64,000 nucleotides of DNA from Serratia ficaria (lineage in GTDB: Bacteria; Pseudomonadota; Gammaproteobacteria; Enterobacterales; Enterobacteriaceae). A model generated the notes under the pieces. That model made no database searches. It saw nothing but the letters and a program-made list of their open reading frames with translations, and was not told the DNA's origin. Shown here piece after piece: positions 57,047-64,000 of this stretch (positions are counted from its first letter, which is position 1; every line of letters begins with the position of its first letter). Where the stretch lies: the NCBI RefSeq assembly GCF_900187015.1, contig NZ_LT906479.1, positions 3,162,001 through 3,226,000 of the forward strand, in the 5' to 3' direction. The translations under genes were made by a program, and so were the position numbers.

Positions 57047-58093
57047 ATGGCCAATATTCGCGATGTCGCCCGGCTGGCCGGCGTATCCATCAGCAGCGTC
57101 TCAAACGTTCTGAATAACCGCACCGGCCAAATGGGCGAAGAAACCCGGATGCGGATCGAGCGGGCGATGGACGCGCTGGATTATCGGCCGCTCAGGCCCC
57201 CGGCGCCGCGCGATAACGATCGGGCGAAAATCATTGGCCTGCTGGTACCGTCGATCGTCAACCCCAGCTTTTCGGCGCTGGCTCATGCCGTCGATTTGTC
57301 CGCCCGGGCCTATCGTTATCGGGTGCTGCTCGGCAACTCTTACCGGCGAGAAGACGAAGAGTCGGCGTTTATCGAAGATATGTTCGCGCACGGCGTGCGC
57401 GGCATTATCGTGGCGGCGAGCGATATTCGCAAAACCCACTTTGTGCGGGCCGCCGAGCGGGGAATGAGGGTCGTCAGCTACGATAACCGCTTCTCGGACA
57501 GCATGGCCGAAGAGACCCGGATATTCGACAGCGTATCGATGGACAACGCGGAAGCGGGCCGCCTGGCCGCGCAGCATCTGATTGAACGCGGCTGCCAAAA
57601 CGTCGTTTTTGCGACCGAAGCGACCCTGACCATGAGCCGCAACCACAAGATAGAGGGGTTTTTGGCGGCGCTGCGCCATCACCGCTTGCCGGTGCGCCGG
57701 CGGGTTATCGAAGGCACAGCCCGCAGCGAATATGGCGACAGCGAAATGTTCGAACTGGGGTTGACCCTGGCGGCGAAAATACTCGCCCTGCAGCCGCGAC
57801 CGGACGGCATCGTGGCGATTAACGACGCGCTGGGCATCGGGTTGATGGCGGGGTTGCGCGCCGCCGGCGTGCGGGTGCCCGCAGAGGTTTCCCTCGTCGG
57901 CATCGACAATATTTCATTGTCCAGCCTGGCCGACCCCGGCCTGACCTCGGTAATGCCGCCGCTGGCGGAAATGGCGCAGCTGATGGTCGAGCGCCTGATC
58001 AGCCGCATCAATAACCATGCGCTGCCGCCAGGCGAATTTCTCTTTCCGCCGTCCTTTATCAGCCGGCAGTCGGTCAGAAGCGAAACAAGCTAG
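57047..58093 (+). CDS. LacI-family transcriptional regulator
   Basis: 348 residues: N-terminal helix-turn-helix and hinge (ANIRDVARLAGVSISSVSNVLNN ... YRPL, 1-50), then a periplasmic-binding-like sensor (IIGLLVPSIVNPSFSALAHAV; AGRLAAQHLIERGCQNVVF; VPAEVSLVGIDNISL). The sugar is unknown. It lies ahead of the MFS-SDR-mutarotase genes on the same strand and probably controls them. Confidence 0.92.
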   Translation: MANIRDVARLAGVSISSVSNVLNNRTGQMGEETRMRIERAMDALDYRPLRPPAPRDNDRAKIIGLLVPSIVNPSFSALAHAVDLSARAYRYRVLLGNSYRREDEESAFIEDMFAHGVRGIIVAASDIRKTHFVRAAERGMRVVSYDNRFSDSMAEETRIFDSVSMDNAEAGRLAAQHLIERGCQNVVFATEATLTMSRNHKIEGFLAALRHHRLPVRRRVIEGTARSEYGDSEMFELGLTLAAKILALQPRPDGIVAINDALGIGLMAGLRAAGVRVPAEVSLVGIDNISLSSLADPGLTSVMPPLAEMAQLMVERLISRINNHALPPGEFLFPPSFISRQSVRSETS

Positions 58094-58116
58094 CGCCAAT
58101 TAAACGGCGCGATATA

Positions 58117-58130
58117 AAACGAATGCGTTT
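58117..58130 (+). promoter_or_regulatory. Possible LacI-type operator ahead of the sugar operon
   Basis: AAACG-AATG-CGTTT inverted repeat in the gap between the regulator and the transporter gene. Size and AAACG arms suit LacI-family operators, but symmetry is only five bases per side. Confidence 0.35.
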
Positions 58131-58312
58131 CGACGATGAGCGGGCTTTCATTGTCCGGAGCGGTATTAGCCAAAACCAGAGGAAATAAATATGCACGCCA
58201 ATGTTTTTTTTGCACGGCGGTAATTAATACATCAGACACATCTCTACTAGACGCTTAATTAATTGCTCAGCTCATTCCGATGAGCCAGAGATTCTATTAT
58301 TCCGAGCCCCTC

Positions 58313-59635
58313 ATGGGAAAAACGAACATGCAAAAAAGAACGCAGCAGGAAATTGAGCGCAGCGCCATAAGGAAACTTACGCTGCATATTGTCCCTTTGA
58401 TGATCCTATTGTATTTCCTGGCCTTTCTTGACCGGAACAACATGGCCTATGCCGCGATGGCGCTGGAAAGCAGCCTGGGGCTAACCGCGTCGGCCTTCGG
58501 GTTCGCCTCCGGCATATTTTTTATCGGTTATTTCATGTTTGAAATACCCAGCAATGCGGGAACCATAAAATTCGGGCCACGCATCTGGTTCGCCAGGATC
58601 CTCATTTCCTGGGGCGTTTTCGCCACCCTGCTCGGTTTTGTCCGCACGCCGATGGAGCTGTATATTTGCCGGTTTATGCTGGGCGTATGTGAAGCCGGTT
58701 TTTTCCCATCCGTGGTCTATTATTTCACGGTTTTCTTTCCGGAAAAGTATCGCACCAAAATCCTCGGCATGTTCATTATCGTCCAGCCGCTGTCCAATGC
58801 CGTCGGTTCGCCGATCTCCGGCTTTATCCTCGCTATCGATCACGGCTGGTTCGGCCTGGAGCCCTGGCAGCTGCTGTTTATCATCGAGGGTCTCCCGCCG
58901 GTGATCATCGGCCTGCTGATCCCGTTTGTCATCAAAAACTCGCCCAAGGACGTCGGCTATCTCGATGTCGAAGAAAAGGCCTGGCTGATGAACAACGCCA
59001 GCCGCTCCAAATCCGGCTCCAAAATCACCCTGGCCGACTTTTTCAACGGCATTAAAAACAAAAAATACCTGCTCTATGCCGCGCTCAACTTCGGCATGGT
59101 GTGCGGCATTTATGGCTTCGGCATGTGGTTGCCTTCCATCCTCACCTCGATTTCCGGCGACAACATTTTCAACGTCAGCCTGCTGGCGCTCATTCCTTAT
59201 GGCCTGGCCGCGCTGCTGGTTTATCCGTGGAGCCTGTGGGCCAGCAAAACCAGGAAAATCGGCGTATTCGCCGGCATCAGCATGGTGGTCGCCGCCATCG
59301 GCCTGGTGGGCGCAGTGATCTTCTTTAAATACAACCTGTGGGTTTCGCTGTCTTTCCTGTGCATCGCCGCCATCGGCATTTACACCTCCGTGCCGTCATT
59401 TTTATCCATGCCCGCCAACATTTCGACCGGGGCCGCCGCCGCCGCCGGGCTGGCGGTGGTGAGCTGCATCGGCAATATCGGCGGCTTTGTCGCCCCCTAT
59501 GCGGTGGGGCTGCTGAACGATCTGACCCACAGCAGCACCCCGGGGCTGGTTTTCCTGTCTTTATGCCTGCTGGCCACCGGCCTGACCTGCATTTTTTACT
59601 GCGCCAAACAGCGTGAAGGCGTCATCAACTCTTAA
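58313..59635 (+). CDS. MFS transporter, anion:cation symporter (ACS) family
   Basis: 440 residues from the ATG at 58313; ATGs at 58280 and 58328 are also in frame and none has a strong ribosome-binding site. Twelve membrane segments; FLDRNNMAYA in the first helix and ASGIFFIGYFMFEIPSN are ACS-family signatures (GudP/phthalate permease group), which import organic or sugar acids. It begins the operon followed by an SDR dehydrogenase and an RbsD/FucU-like protein. Confidence 0.9.
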   Translation: MGKTNMQKRTQQEIERSAIRKLTLHIVPLMILLYFLAFLDRNNMAYAAMALESSLGLTASAFGFASGIFFIGYFMFEIPSNAGTIKFGPRIWFARILISWGVFATLLGFVRTPMELYICRFMLGVCEAGFFPSVVYYFTVFFPEKYRTKILGMFIIVQPLSNAVGSPISGFILAIDHGWFGLEPWQLLFIIEGLPPVIIGLLIPFVIKNSPKDVGYLDVEEKAWLMNNASRSKSGSKITLADFFNGIKNKKYLLYAALNFGMVCGIYGFGMWLPSILTSISGDNIFNVSLLALIPYGLAALLVYPWSLWASKTRKIGVFAGISMVVAAIGLVGAVIFFKYNLWVSLSFLCIAAIGIYTSVPSFLSMPANISTGAAAAAGLAVVSCIGNIGGFVAPYAVGLLNDLTHSSTPGLVFLSLCLLATGLTCIFYCAKQREGVINS

Positions 59636-59673
59636 CTCTTTTTCAGACCACGTTAACAACGGAGAAATAAACC

Positions 59674-60438
59674 ATGGGCGACCTCGCAGGCAAAAAAGTC
59701 TTCATTACCGGGGCGGAACAGGGCATTGGCCGGGCAACGGCCGAGCGGCTGATTCAGGCCGGCTGCGATATTTATTTTCACTACCATAGCGATGAGTCAG
59801 GCCCCAGAGCGTTAGTGGCGCTGGCCCAGGCGCGCGGGCAAAAGGCGGCCTACAGCTACGCCGATTTAACCTCGGCCGACGAGACCGCGCGCTGCGTTTT
59901 GGCCGGCGCCGAGTTTCTCGGCGGCATCGATATTCTGATCAATAACGTCGGCGGTATCGTGGGGCGCAAGTGGCTGGGGGAGATCGACCGCGCGTTCTGG
60001 CAAACCGTGCTCGACGTGAATCTGACCACCATGTTGAACGTTACGCAGAGCGCGCTGCCCTTCCTGAAGGCGGCGCAGGACGGCGCCAGCATCGTCAATC
60101 TGGCCTCGCTGGCCGGCCGCTCCGGCGGCCATTCCGGCTCGCTGGTTTATTCCGCCACCAAAGGCGCGGTGCTGACCTGGACGCGTTCGCTGGCGGCGGA
60201 GCTGGGCGAGCATGGCATTCGGGTCAACGCCGTCGCCCCCGGGCTTATCCTCGGCACGCGTTTCCATAACCGCCACACCACCCAACAGTCGGCGGAGGAA
60301 ACCATTCGCGCCATTCCGTTGGGCCGGGCCGGCACGCCGGACGATGTAGCGCGGGCGATCGCCTTCCTGGCCGCGGAATATGACGGCTTCGTCTCCGGCG
60401 CCACCATCGATATCAACGGCGGCATTTTCCGCATGTAA
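59674..60438 (+). CDS. Short-chain dehydrogenase/reductase
   Basis: 254 residues of a classical SDR: cofactor loop TGAEQGIGRA near residue 12, NNVGG, catalytic Ser in LASLAGRSGGHSG, Tyr and Lys in YSATKGA, and C-terminal SGATIDINGG. It is likely an oxidoreductase of a sugar or polyol in the same pathway as its neighbours; the substrate is not readable. Confidence 0.92.
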   Translation: MGDLAGKKVFITGAEQGIGRATAERLIQAGCDIYFHYHSDESGPRALVALAQARGQKAAYSYADLTSADETARCVLAGAEFLGGIDILINNVGGIVGRKWLGEIDRAFWQTVLDVNLTTMLNVTQSALPFLKAAQDGASIVNLASLAGRSGGHSGSLVYSATKGAVLTWTRSLAAELGEHGIRVNAVAPGLILGTRFHNRHTTQQSAEETIRAIPLGRAGTPDDVARAIAFLAAEYDGFVSGATIDINGGIFRM

Positions 60439-60486
60439 CTCACCCGCAGGCGGCCCGCTGCGGCTGCCTGCTCAGAGAGAGCCATC

Positions 60487-60903
60487 ATGATTAAATCAGA
60501 CCTCATTCATCCGCAGCTGCTCTGCGCGTTGGCGCAATGCGGGCACAAATCCCAGCTGTTAATCGCCGACGGCAACTACGCCTGCGTGACCAACGCGCCC
60601 AAAGACGCGACCCGGGTTTATTTGAACCTGTCGCCCGGCACGCTCGCGGCCCCGCTGATCCTGGAAAAAATCCTGACCTGCATCAACGTGGAAAGCGCCG
60701 CGCTAATGGCCTGCCCGCCGGACTTTATCAACGGCGCCGAAGCCGAGTATCGGCGATTGCTGCCTGCAAGCTGCGCCATCGAGCACCTGGCGCGCGAGGA
60801 TTTTTATGCGGCGGTCAAATCGGATCGGACGCTGCTGGTGATCGCCTCCGGCGAACGGCGCCGCTTCGCCAATCTGCTGCTGACGGTGGCGCCGGTGGCC
60901 TGA
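60487..60903 (+). CDS. RbsD/FucU-type sugar mutarotase-like protein
   Basis: 138 residues. CGHKSQLLIADGNYA carries the conserved His20 of the RbsD/FucU fold, which interconverts sugar anomers. It is 48 bp downstream of the SDR and closes the transporter-SDR-mutarotase operon, supporting a carbohydrate role. The C-terminal Tyr-rich tail of classic RbsD is poorly conserved. Confidence 0.82.
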   Translation: MIKSDLIHPQLLCALAQCGHKSQLLIADGNYACVTNAPKDATRVYLNLSPGTLAAPLILEKILTCINVESAALMACPPDFINGAEAEYRRLLPASCAIEHLAREDFYAAVKSDRTLLVIASGERRRFANLLLTVAPVA

Positions 60904-60919
60904 TGTGCGGGCCGACGCT

Positions 60920-61363
60920 TCACGCTGCGGGGGCGGGGTTGGTTGAAGGCGATAACAGCTGCGGATCCCGCAACAGGCCTATCAACCGCTGCATATTGTC
61001 CCCGCAGGAGATGCCCTCGGGTCGATTTGCAATGTTGGCGATCATCGTCATCAGCCCCTCTTTGCTCTCCTGCAGTTGATTCTGCAATCGCTCGATCTCG
61101 GCTACGCGGGTTTGTAGCGATTGCATTAACCCCTCGTGGTCCCAGTTTTCTTGCGCATGCGGCAGAAACTGGCGGATCTGTTCAAGGGAAAATCCCGCCC
61201 GCTGGGCGTTGTCGATAATTTTCAGAACCCCCGCTACGTCGGGTGAGTAGTTTCGGTAGCCATTGCCCTGGCGCGGCGGGGGGCTGATCAGGCCCTCGGC
61301 CTCGTAGAAACGAATTCGAGAGGGCGCTAGCCCCGTCGCTTTTGCCACATCACCAATCTTCAT
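60920..61363 (-). CDS. MerR-family transcriptional regulator
   Basis: 147 residues: N-terminal MerR helix-turn-helix (MKIGDVAKATGLAPSRIRFYE, EGLISPPPRQGNGYRNY), then a long dimerisation coiled coil and a short C-terminal region with one Cys (GISCGDN). No metal-binding Cys cluster as in MerR/CueR and no SoxR iron-sulfur motif. It faces a textbook MerR-type promoter that reads toward the hydrolase gene. Confidence 0.92.
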   Translation of the reverse strand: MKIGDVAKATGLAPSRIRFYEAEGLISPPPRQGNGYRNYSPDVAGVLKIIDNAQRAGFSLEQIRQFLPHAQENWDHEGLMQSLQTRVAEIERLQNQLQESKEGLMTMIANIANRPEGISCGDNMQRLIGLLRDPQLLSPSTNPAPAA

Positions 61364-61382
61364 GCCGTTTACAGACTCCCTA

Positions 61383-61413
61383 TTGACCTTAAAGTTAACT
61401 TTAAACCTATACT
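61383..61413 (+). promoter_or_regulatory. MerR-type promoter with 19-bp spacer and dyad operator
   Basis: TTGACC (-35) and TATACT (-10) are separated by 19 bp, the over-long spacing that MerR regulators correct by DNA distortion. Within the spacer TTAAAGTTAACTTTAA (61389-61404) is a perfect 16-bp palindrome. Orientation is toward the hydrolase at 61532, and the site is 20 bp from the MerR start, so it probably also autoregulates. Confidence 0.85.
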
Positions 61414-61531
61414 CTCTGCACGGTCAACGTAAGGCCGCAGGCAAACCGGGCCAGGGCTGCAATCGGCAGGCCCCGGCGCTAAGCGCAACATAACCATCCC
61501 TCTTTGACACCGACTTAATTGGAGAAACGAC

Positions 61532-62362
61532 ATGGGTTACGTAACCACTCGCGACGGCGTTGATATCTTCTACAAGGATTGGGGCCCAAAAAATGGAAAA
61601 GTCATTTTCTTCCACCATGGCTGGCCTCTGTCCAGCGATGATTGGGACGCCCAGATGCTGTTCTTCGTGAACAAGGGATTCCGGGTCGTTGCCCACGATC
61701 GGCGCGGCCATGGCCGCTCCAGCCAGGTGTGGGACGGTCACGACATGGACCATTATGCCGATGACGTTGCCGCGGTAGTGAAGCATTTAGGCGTACAGGG
61801 CGCCATGCACGTGGGCCACTCCACTGGCGGCGGCGAGGTTGTGCGTTACATCGCGCGCCACGGCGAGGACAAGGTGTCCAGGGCCGTGCTGATCAGCGCG
61901 GTGCCGCCGTTAATGGTGAAAACCGACAGCAATCCGCAGGGCACGCCCAAATCGGTATTCGATGATTTCCAGGCGCAGCTGGCCGCCAACCGAGCGCAGT
62001 TCTATTACGACGTCCCCGCAGGCCCCTTCTACGGATACAACCGCCCAGGGGCCAATCCGTCGGAGGCTGTCGTCTGGAACTGGTGGCGGCAAGGCATGAT
62101 GGGCGGAGCCAAGGCGCACTACGACGGTATCGTCGCCTTCTCGCAAACGGATTTCACCGAAGATCTCAAGAATATCTCCATCCCGGTTTTGGTGATCCAT
62201 GGCGACGACGATCAGGTGGTTCCCTACCACGATTCGGGCCTGCTTTCGGCCAAGCTGGTCAAAAACGGCAAACTGAATACTTACCCGGGGGCGCCGCACG
62301 GCATACCGACCACCCATGCCGACCAGGTCAATGCCGATCTGCTGGCATTTGTGAACAGCTGA
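61532..62362 (+). CDS. Alpha/beta hydrolase, cofactor-free haloperoxidase/perhydrolase type
   Basis: 276 residues. HHGWPLSSDDWD (oxyanion region), nucleophile Ser97 in GHSTGG, Asp near 227 in HGDDDQVVP and His256 in PGAPHG form the triad. VVWNWWRQGMM is typical of the bacterial non-heme chloroperoxidase group, which makes peracids and hydrolyses esters. It is the first gene under the MerR-type promoter, possibly a response to a reactive compound. Confidence 0.9.
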   Translation: MGYVTTRDGVDIFYKDWGPKNGKVIFFHHGWPLSSDDWDAQMLFFVNKGFRVVAHDRRGHGRSSQVWDGHDMDHYADDVAAVVKHLGVQGAMHVGHSTGGGEVVRYIARHGEDKVSRAVLISAVPPLMVKTDSNPQGTPKSVFDDFQAQLAANRAQFYYDVPAGPFYGYNRPGANPSEAVVWNWWRQGMMGGAKAHYDGIVAFSQTDFTEDLKNISIPVLVIHGDDDQVVPYHDSGLLSAKLVKNGKLNTYPGAPHGIPTTHADQVNADLLAFVNS

Positions 62363-62376
62363 GGCCCAGGATCGGG

Positions 62377-62408
62377 CGGGCCCCGGCTCACGACAGGGCC
62401 GGGGCCCG
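62377..62408 (+). terminator. Strong hairpin after the hydrolase gene
   Basis: CGGGCCCCGGC / GCCGGGGCCCG, perfect 11-bp stem with a 10-base loop, 14 bp after the stop. There is no T-run, so it may be an attenuator before the epimerase gene. Confidence 0.5.
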
Positions 62409-62489
62409 TCTCTGAGAGCATCCGGCAAAACGCCAGAGTTGGAGATTCGCTCTGCCGTTGGCGGCCTAATCCCGATGCGAGGAACAACA

Positions 62490-63440
62490 ATGCAAACCAT
62501 CCTGGGCGCCAATGGCCAGATAGCCCAAGAACTTGCGCGTGAGTTGAAGCGCGCGTATACCCCGGACCTGCGATTGGTCAGCCGCACCCCGCGGAAGGTC
62601 AATGACGGCGATGTCACCGTGGCGGCGGATTTGCTTGATGCGCAGCAGACCCTGGAGGCCGTCAAAGGCAGCAGCGTTCTCTACTTCGCCGCGGGGTTGC
62701 CGCCGGATTCGGCACTGTGGGAGAAACAGTTCCCGACGATGCTGAAGAATGCGCTGGACGCGAGCCGCACGGTGGGCGCCCGTTTTGTCTACTTTGACAA
62801 CACCTATATGTATCCGCAGAACGGCGCCCCGCAGACCGAGGAAACCGGCTTTGCCCCCAGGGGGCGCAAGGGGCGGGTTCGCGCATTGATGGCGAACATG
62901 GTGCTCGAGGAAATGGCGCGAAACGCCATGCCCGTCACTATCGGGCGAGCGCCGGAGTTCTATGGGCCGGGCAAAACGCAGAGCTTCACCAATGCGTTGA
63001 TCATCGACAAACTTAAAGCAGCGAAGAAGGCGCGCGTTCCGGTTCGCGACGATAAGCTGCGCACGCTCATCTGGACGCCTGACGCCAGCCGGGCCCTGGC
63101 GATCCTCGGTAATACGCCCGATGCTTTCGGCCAGACGTGGCACTTGCCCTGCTGCGATGATCGGCTCACCTACGCTCAGTTTGTTTCCCTGGCCGGTGAG
63201 GTGTTCGGTAAGGATGTCGCTTACTCGATCATCAGCCCAGCAGCCCTGGCCGTCGCGGGTCTCTTTTCGCAGGGAGCCCGTGAAATGCGGGAGCTGCTGC
63301 CGCGGTATCAGCATGACAATATATTCGACTCGGCAAAGTTCAAACGCCGCTTCCCAGATTTCACCGTCACCACTTACCGTGAAGGGTTGGAAAACATTTG
63401 GCATGAGCGGACAAGCAAGCACATTCCGGCGAATGCGTGA
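62490..63440 (+). CDS. NAD-dependent epimerase/dehydratase-like (extended SDR) protein
   Basis: 316 residues from the ATG at 62490 with GAGGAACA upstream; the frame is open for 17 codons before it. Rossmann motif LGANGQIAQELARE at the N-terminus; FVYFDNTYMYP replaces the catalytic YxxxK region; the C-terminal half resembles nucleotide-sugar epimerase relatives. The catalytic Lys is not evident, so an atypical or regulatory role is possible. It lies behind the MerR-linked hydrolase gene. Confidence 0.82.
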   Translation: MQTILGANGQIAQELARELKRAYTPDLRLVSRTPRKVNDGDVTVAADLLDAQQTLEAVKGSSVLYFAAGLPPDSALWEKQFPTMLKNALDASRTVGARFVYFDNTYMYPQNGAPQTEETGFAPRGRKGRVRALMANMVLEEMARNAMPVTIGRAPEFYGPGKTQSFTNALIIDKLKAAKKARVPVRDDKLRTLIWTPDASRALAILGNTPDAFGQTWHLPCCDDRLTYAQFVSLAGEVFGKDVAYSIISPAALAVAGLFSQGAREMRELLPRYQHDNIFDSAKFKRRFPDFTVTTYREGLENIWHERTSKHIPANA

Positions 63441-63675
63441 ATAACGGCCCATGCGCGCTACTGGCGATCGGCTCCGGCTAGCGGCGCCGGTGCTCTGAGG
63501 TCCCCCGAGGGGCATCAGAAAAGCTTCGTCAATGTGAAGGGAAGTGGGTATAATTTCAGATCAGGCATGCCAATACTCCAGCTCTGATATGGGGCGTCCA
63601 TCGTAAAATGCCCTTTTCCAGGCCCTTGGCCTTGATGGGGTCCATATCTGAGGGCTGATCGGCACGCGAACGTCT

Positions 63676-64000
63676 TTAAACGTGTGTTTGTTTCCAGGGT
63701 TTAAAGGTTAACCACAGCAGTAAACCCGGTACTTGCAGGGCGATCAGCAGGACCAGCGACCACTGGTAAGCCACCACCGGATAACTGCCGGCCACCGTGC
63801 CCCAGTTACCGATCACCGCCCCCACCAACCACTGCACGATAAATGCCAACACAAAGACCACCAGATTGAATGAAGCGCTTACCCGGCCGGCTAACGCGGG
63901 TTCAACGGACTGGGCCACAATGGCATAGTTCATGGTGGCGGCGGTGCCAAAGAAACTGAATCCCATGGTGATCACGTAAGGTGACACGGAAAGGCCACTT
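63676..64000 (-). CDS. MFS transporter (partial, C-terminal part only)
   Basis: About 108 codons entering from beyond the window: SPYVITMGFSFFGTAATMNYA, QSVEPALAGRVSASFNLVVF, then AFIVQWLVGAVIGNWG and YQWSLVLLIALQVPGLLLWL, i.e. roughly the last three to four helices of an MFS carrier, ending KPWKQTHV. GRVSASFN resembles the conserved loop of the drug/peptide branch. The substrate is unknown. Confidence 0.8.
   Translation of the reverse strand, partial: SGLSVSPYVITMGFSFFGTAATMNYAIVAQSVEPALAGRVSASFNLVVFVLAFIVQWLVGAVIGNWGTVAGSYPVVAYQWSLVLLIALQVPGLLLWLTFKPWKQTHV

Noticed and set aside
63441..63675. Short minus-strand coding-like stretch (SDMDPIKAKGLEKG) between the epimerase gene and the MFS end
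   Set aside because: It can be read only by joining two frames and has no start signal or family I recognise; too short to call a pseudogene.

Overview
The window reads as a chromosomal segment of a high-GC member of the Enterobacterales, most likely Serratia marcescens or a close relative. The evidence is the enterobacterial order flhDC-motAB-cheAW-receptors-cheRBY, with proteins very close to their E. coli counterparts, followed by a complete type VI secretion (T6SS) locus. That locus carries a Tae4 amidase/Tai4 immunity pair and an EagR-type chaperone with an Rhs effector, as described in S. marcescens. Species assignment is inference.

Layout. (1) 1-11277, minus strand: flagellar and chemotaxis block, transcribed flhD, flhC, then motA, motB, cheA, cheW, then a Tsr-like receptor, a second receptor, cheR, cheB, cheY (cut by the window edge). 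A long AT-rich non-coding region (11278-12641) follows, with a textbook CRP site. (2) 12642-16251: a small Hha/YmoA-like protein, uspC, a curA-type NADP-dependent reductase, pcp (minus strand) and a LysR regulator. (3) 17392-52903, plus strand: T6SS locus of about 35 kb: lipoprotein, tssJ, tssK, tssL, tssM, tagF, tssA, tssB, tssC, hcp, an effector/immunity island, tagH (Fha), pppA, a periplasmic protein, tagJ, tssE, tssF, tssG, clpV, ppkA, vgrG, eagR, rhs and its immunity gene. All core parts (TssA-M, Hcp, VgrG, ClpV) and the PpkA/PppA/Fha/TagF phosphorylation switch are present and open. (4) 52903-55304: AT-rich run of small orphan or broken immunity-like genes, interrupted by a GC-richer phzF-type gene. 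(5) 55406-64000: GyrI-like protein, tryptophan 2,3-dioxygenase, a LacI regulator with an MFS/SDR/RbsD-like sugar operon, a MerR regulator facing a hydrolase/epimerase pair, and the C-terminal end of an MFS transporter.

The most interesting parts are accessory. Between hcp and tagH lie a Tae4/Tai4 pair, an LprI-like secreted protein, a second Tai4-like protein, and a DUF4225-like membrane toxin with an in-frame nonsense codon next to an intact small membrane protein. At the Rhs end an AT-rich C-terminal toxin tip of unrecognised type is followed by its probable immunity gene and then four damaged or orphan immunity-like frames. One of these frames and a relic beyond phzF share the same C-terminal motif, suggesting that phzF landed inside an immunity-gene array. 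A DUF2169 N-terminal relic lies just upstream of the T6SS.

All names are from reading the sequence; no database search was run.
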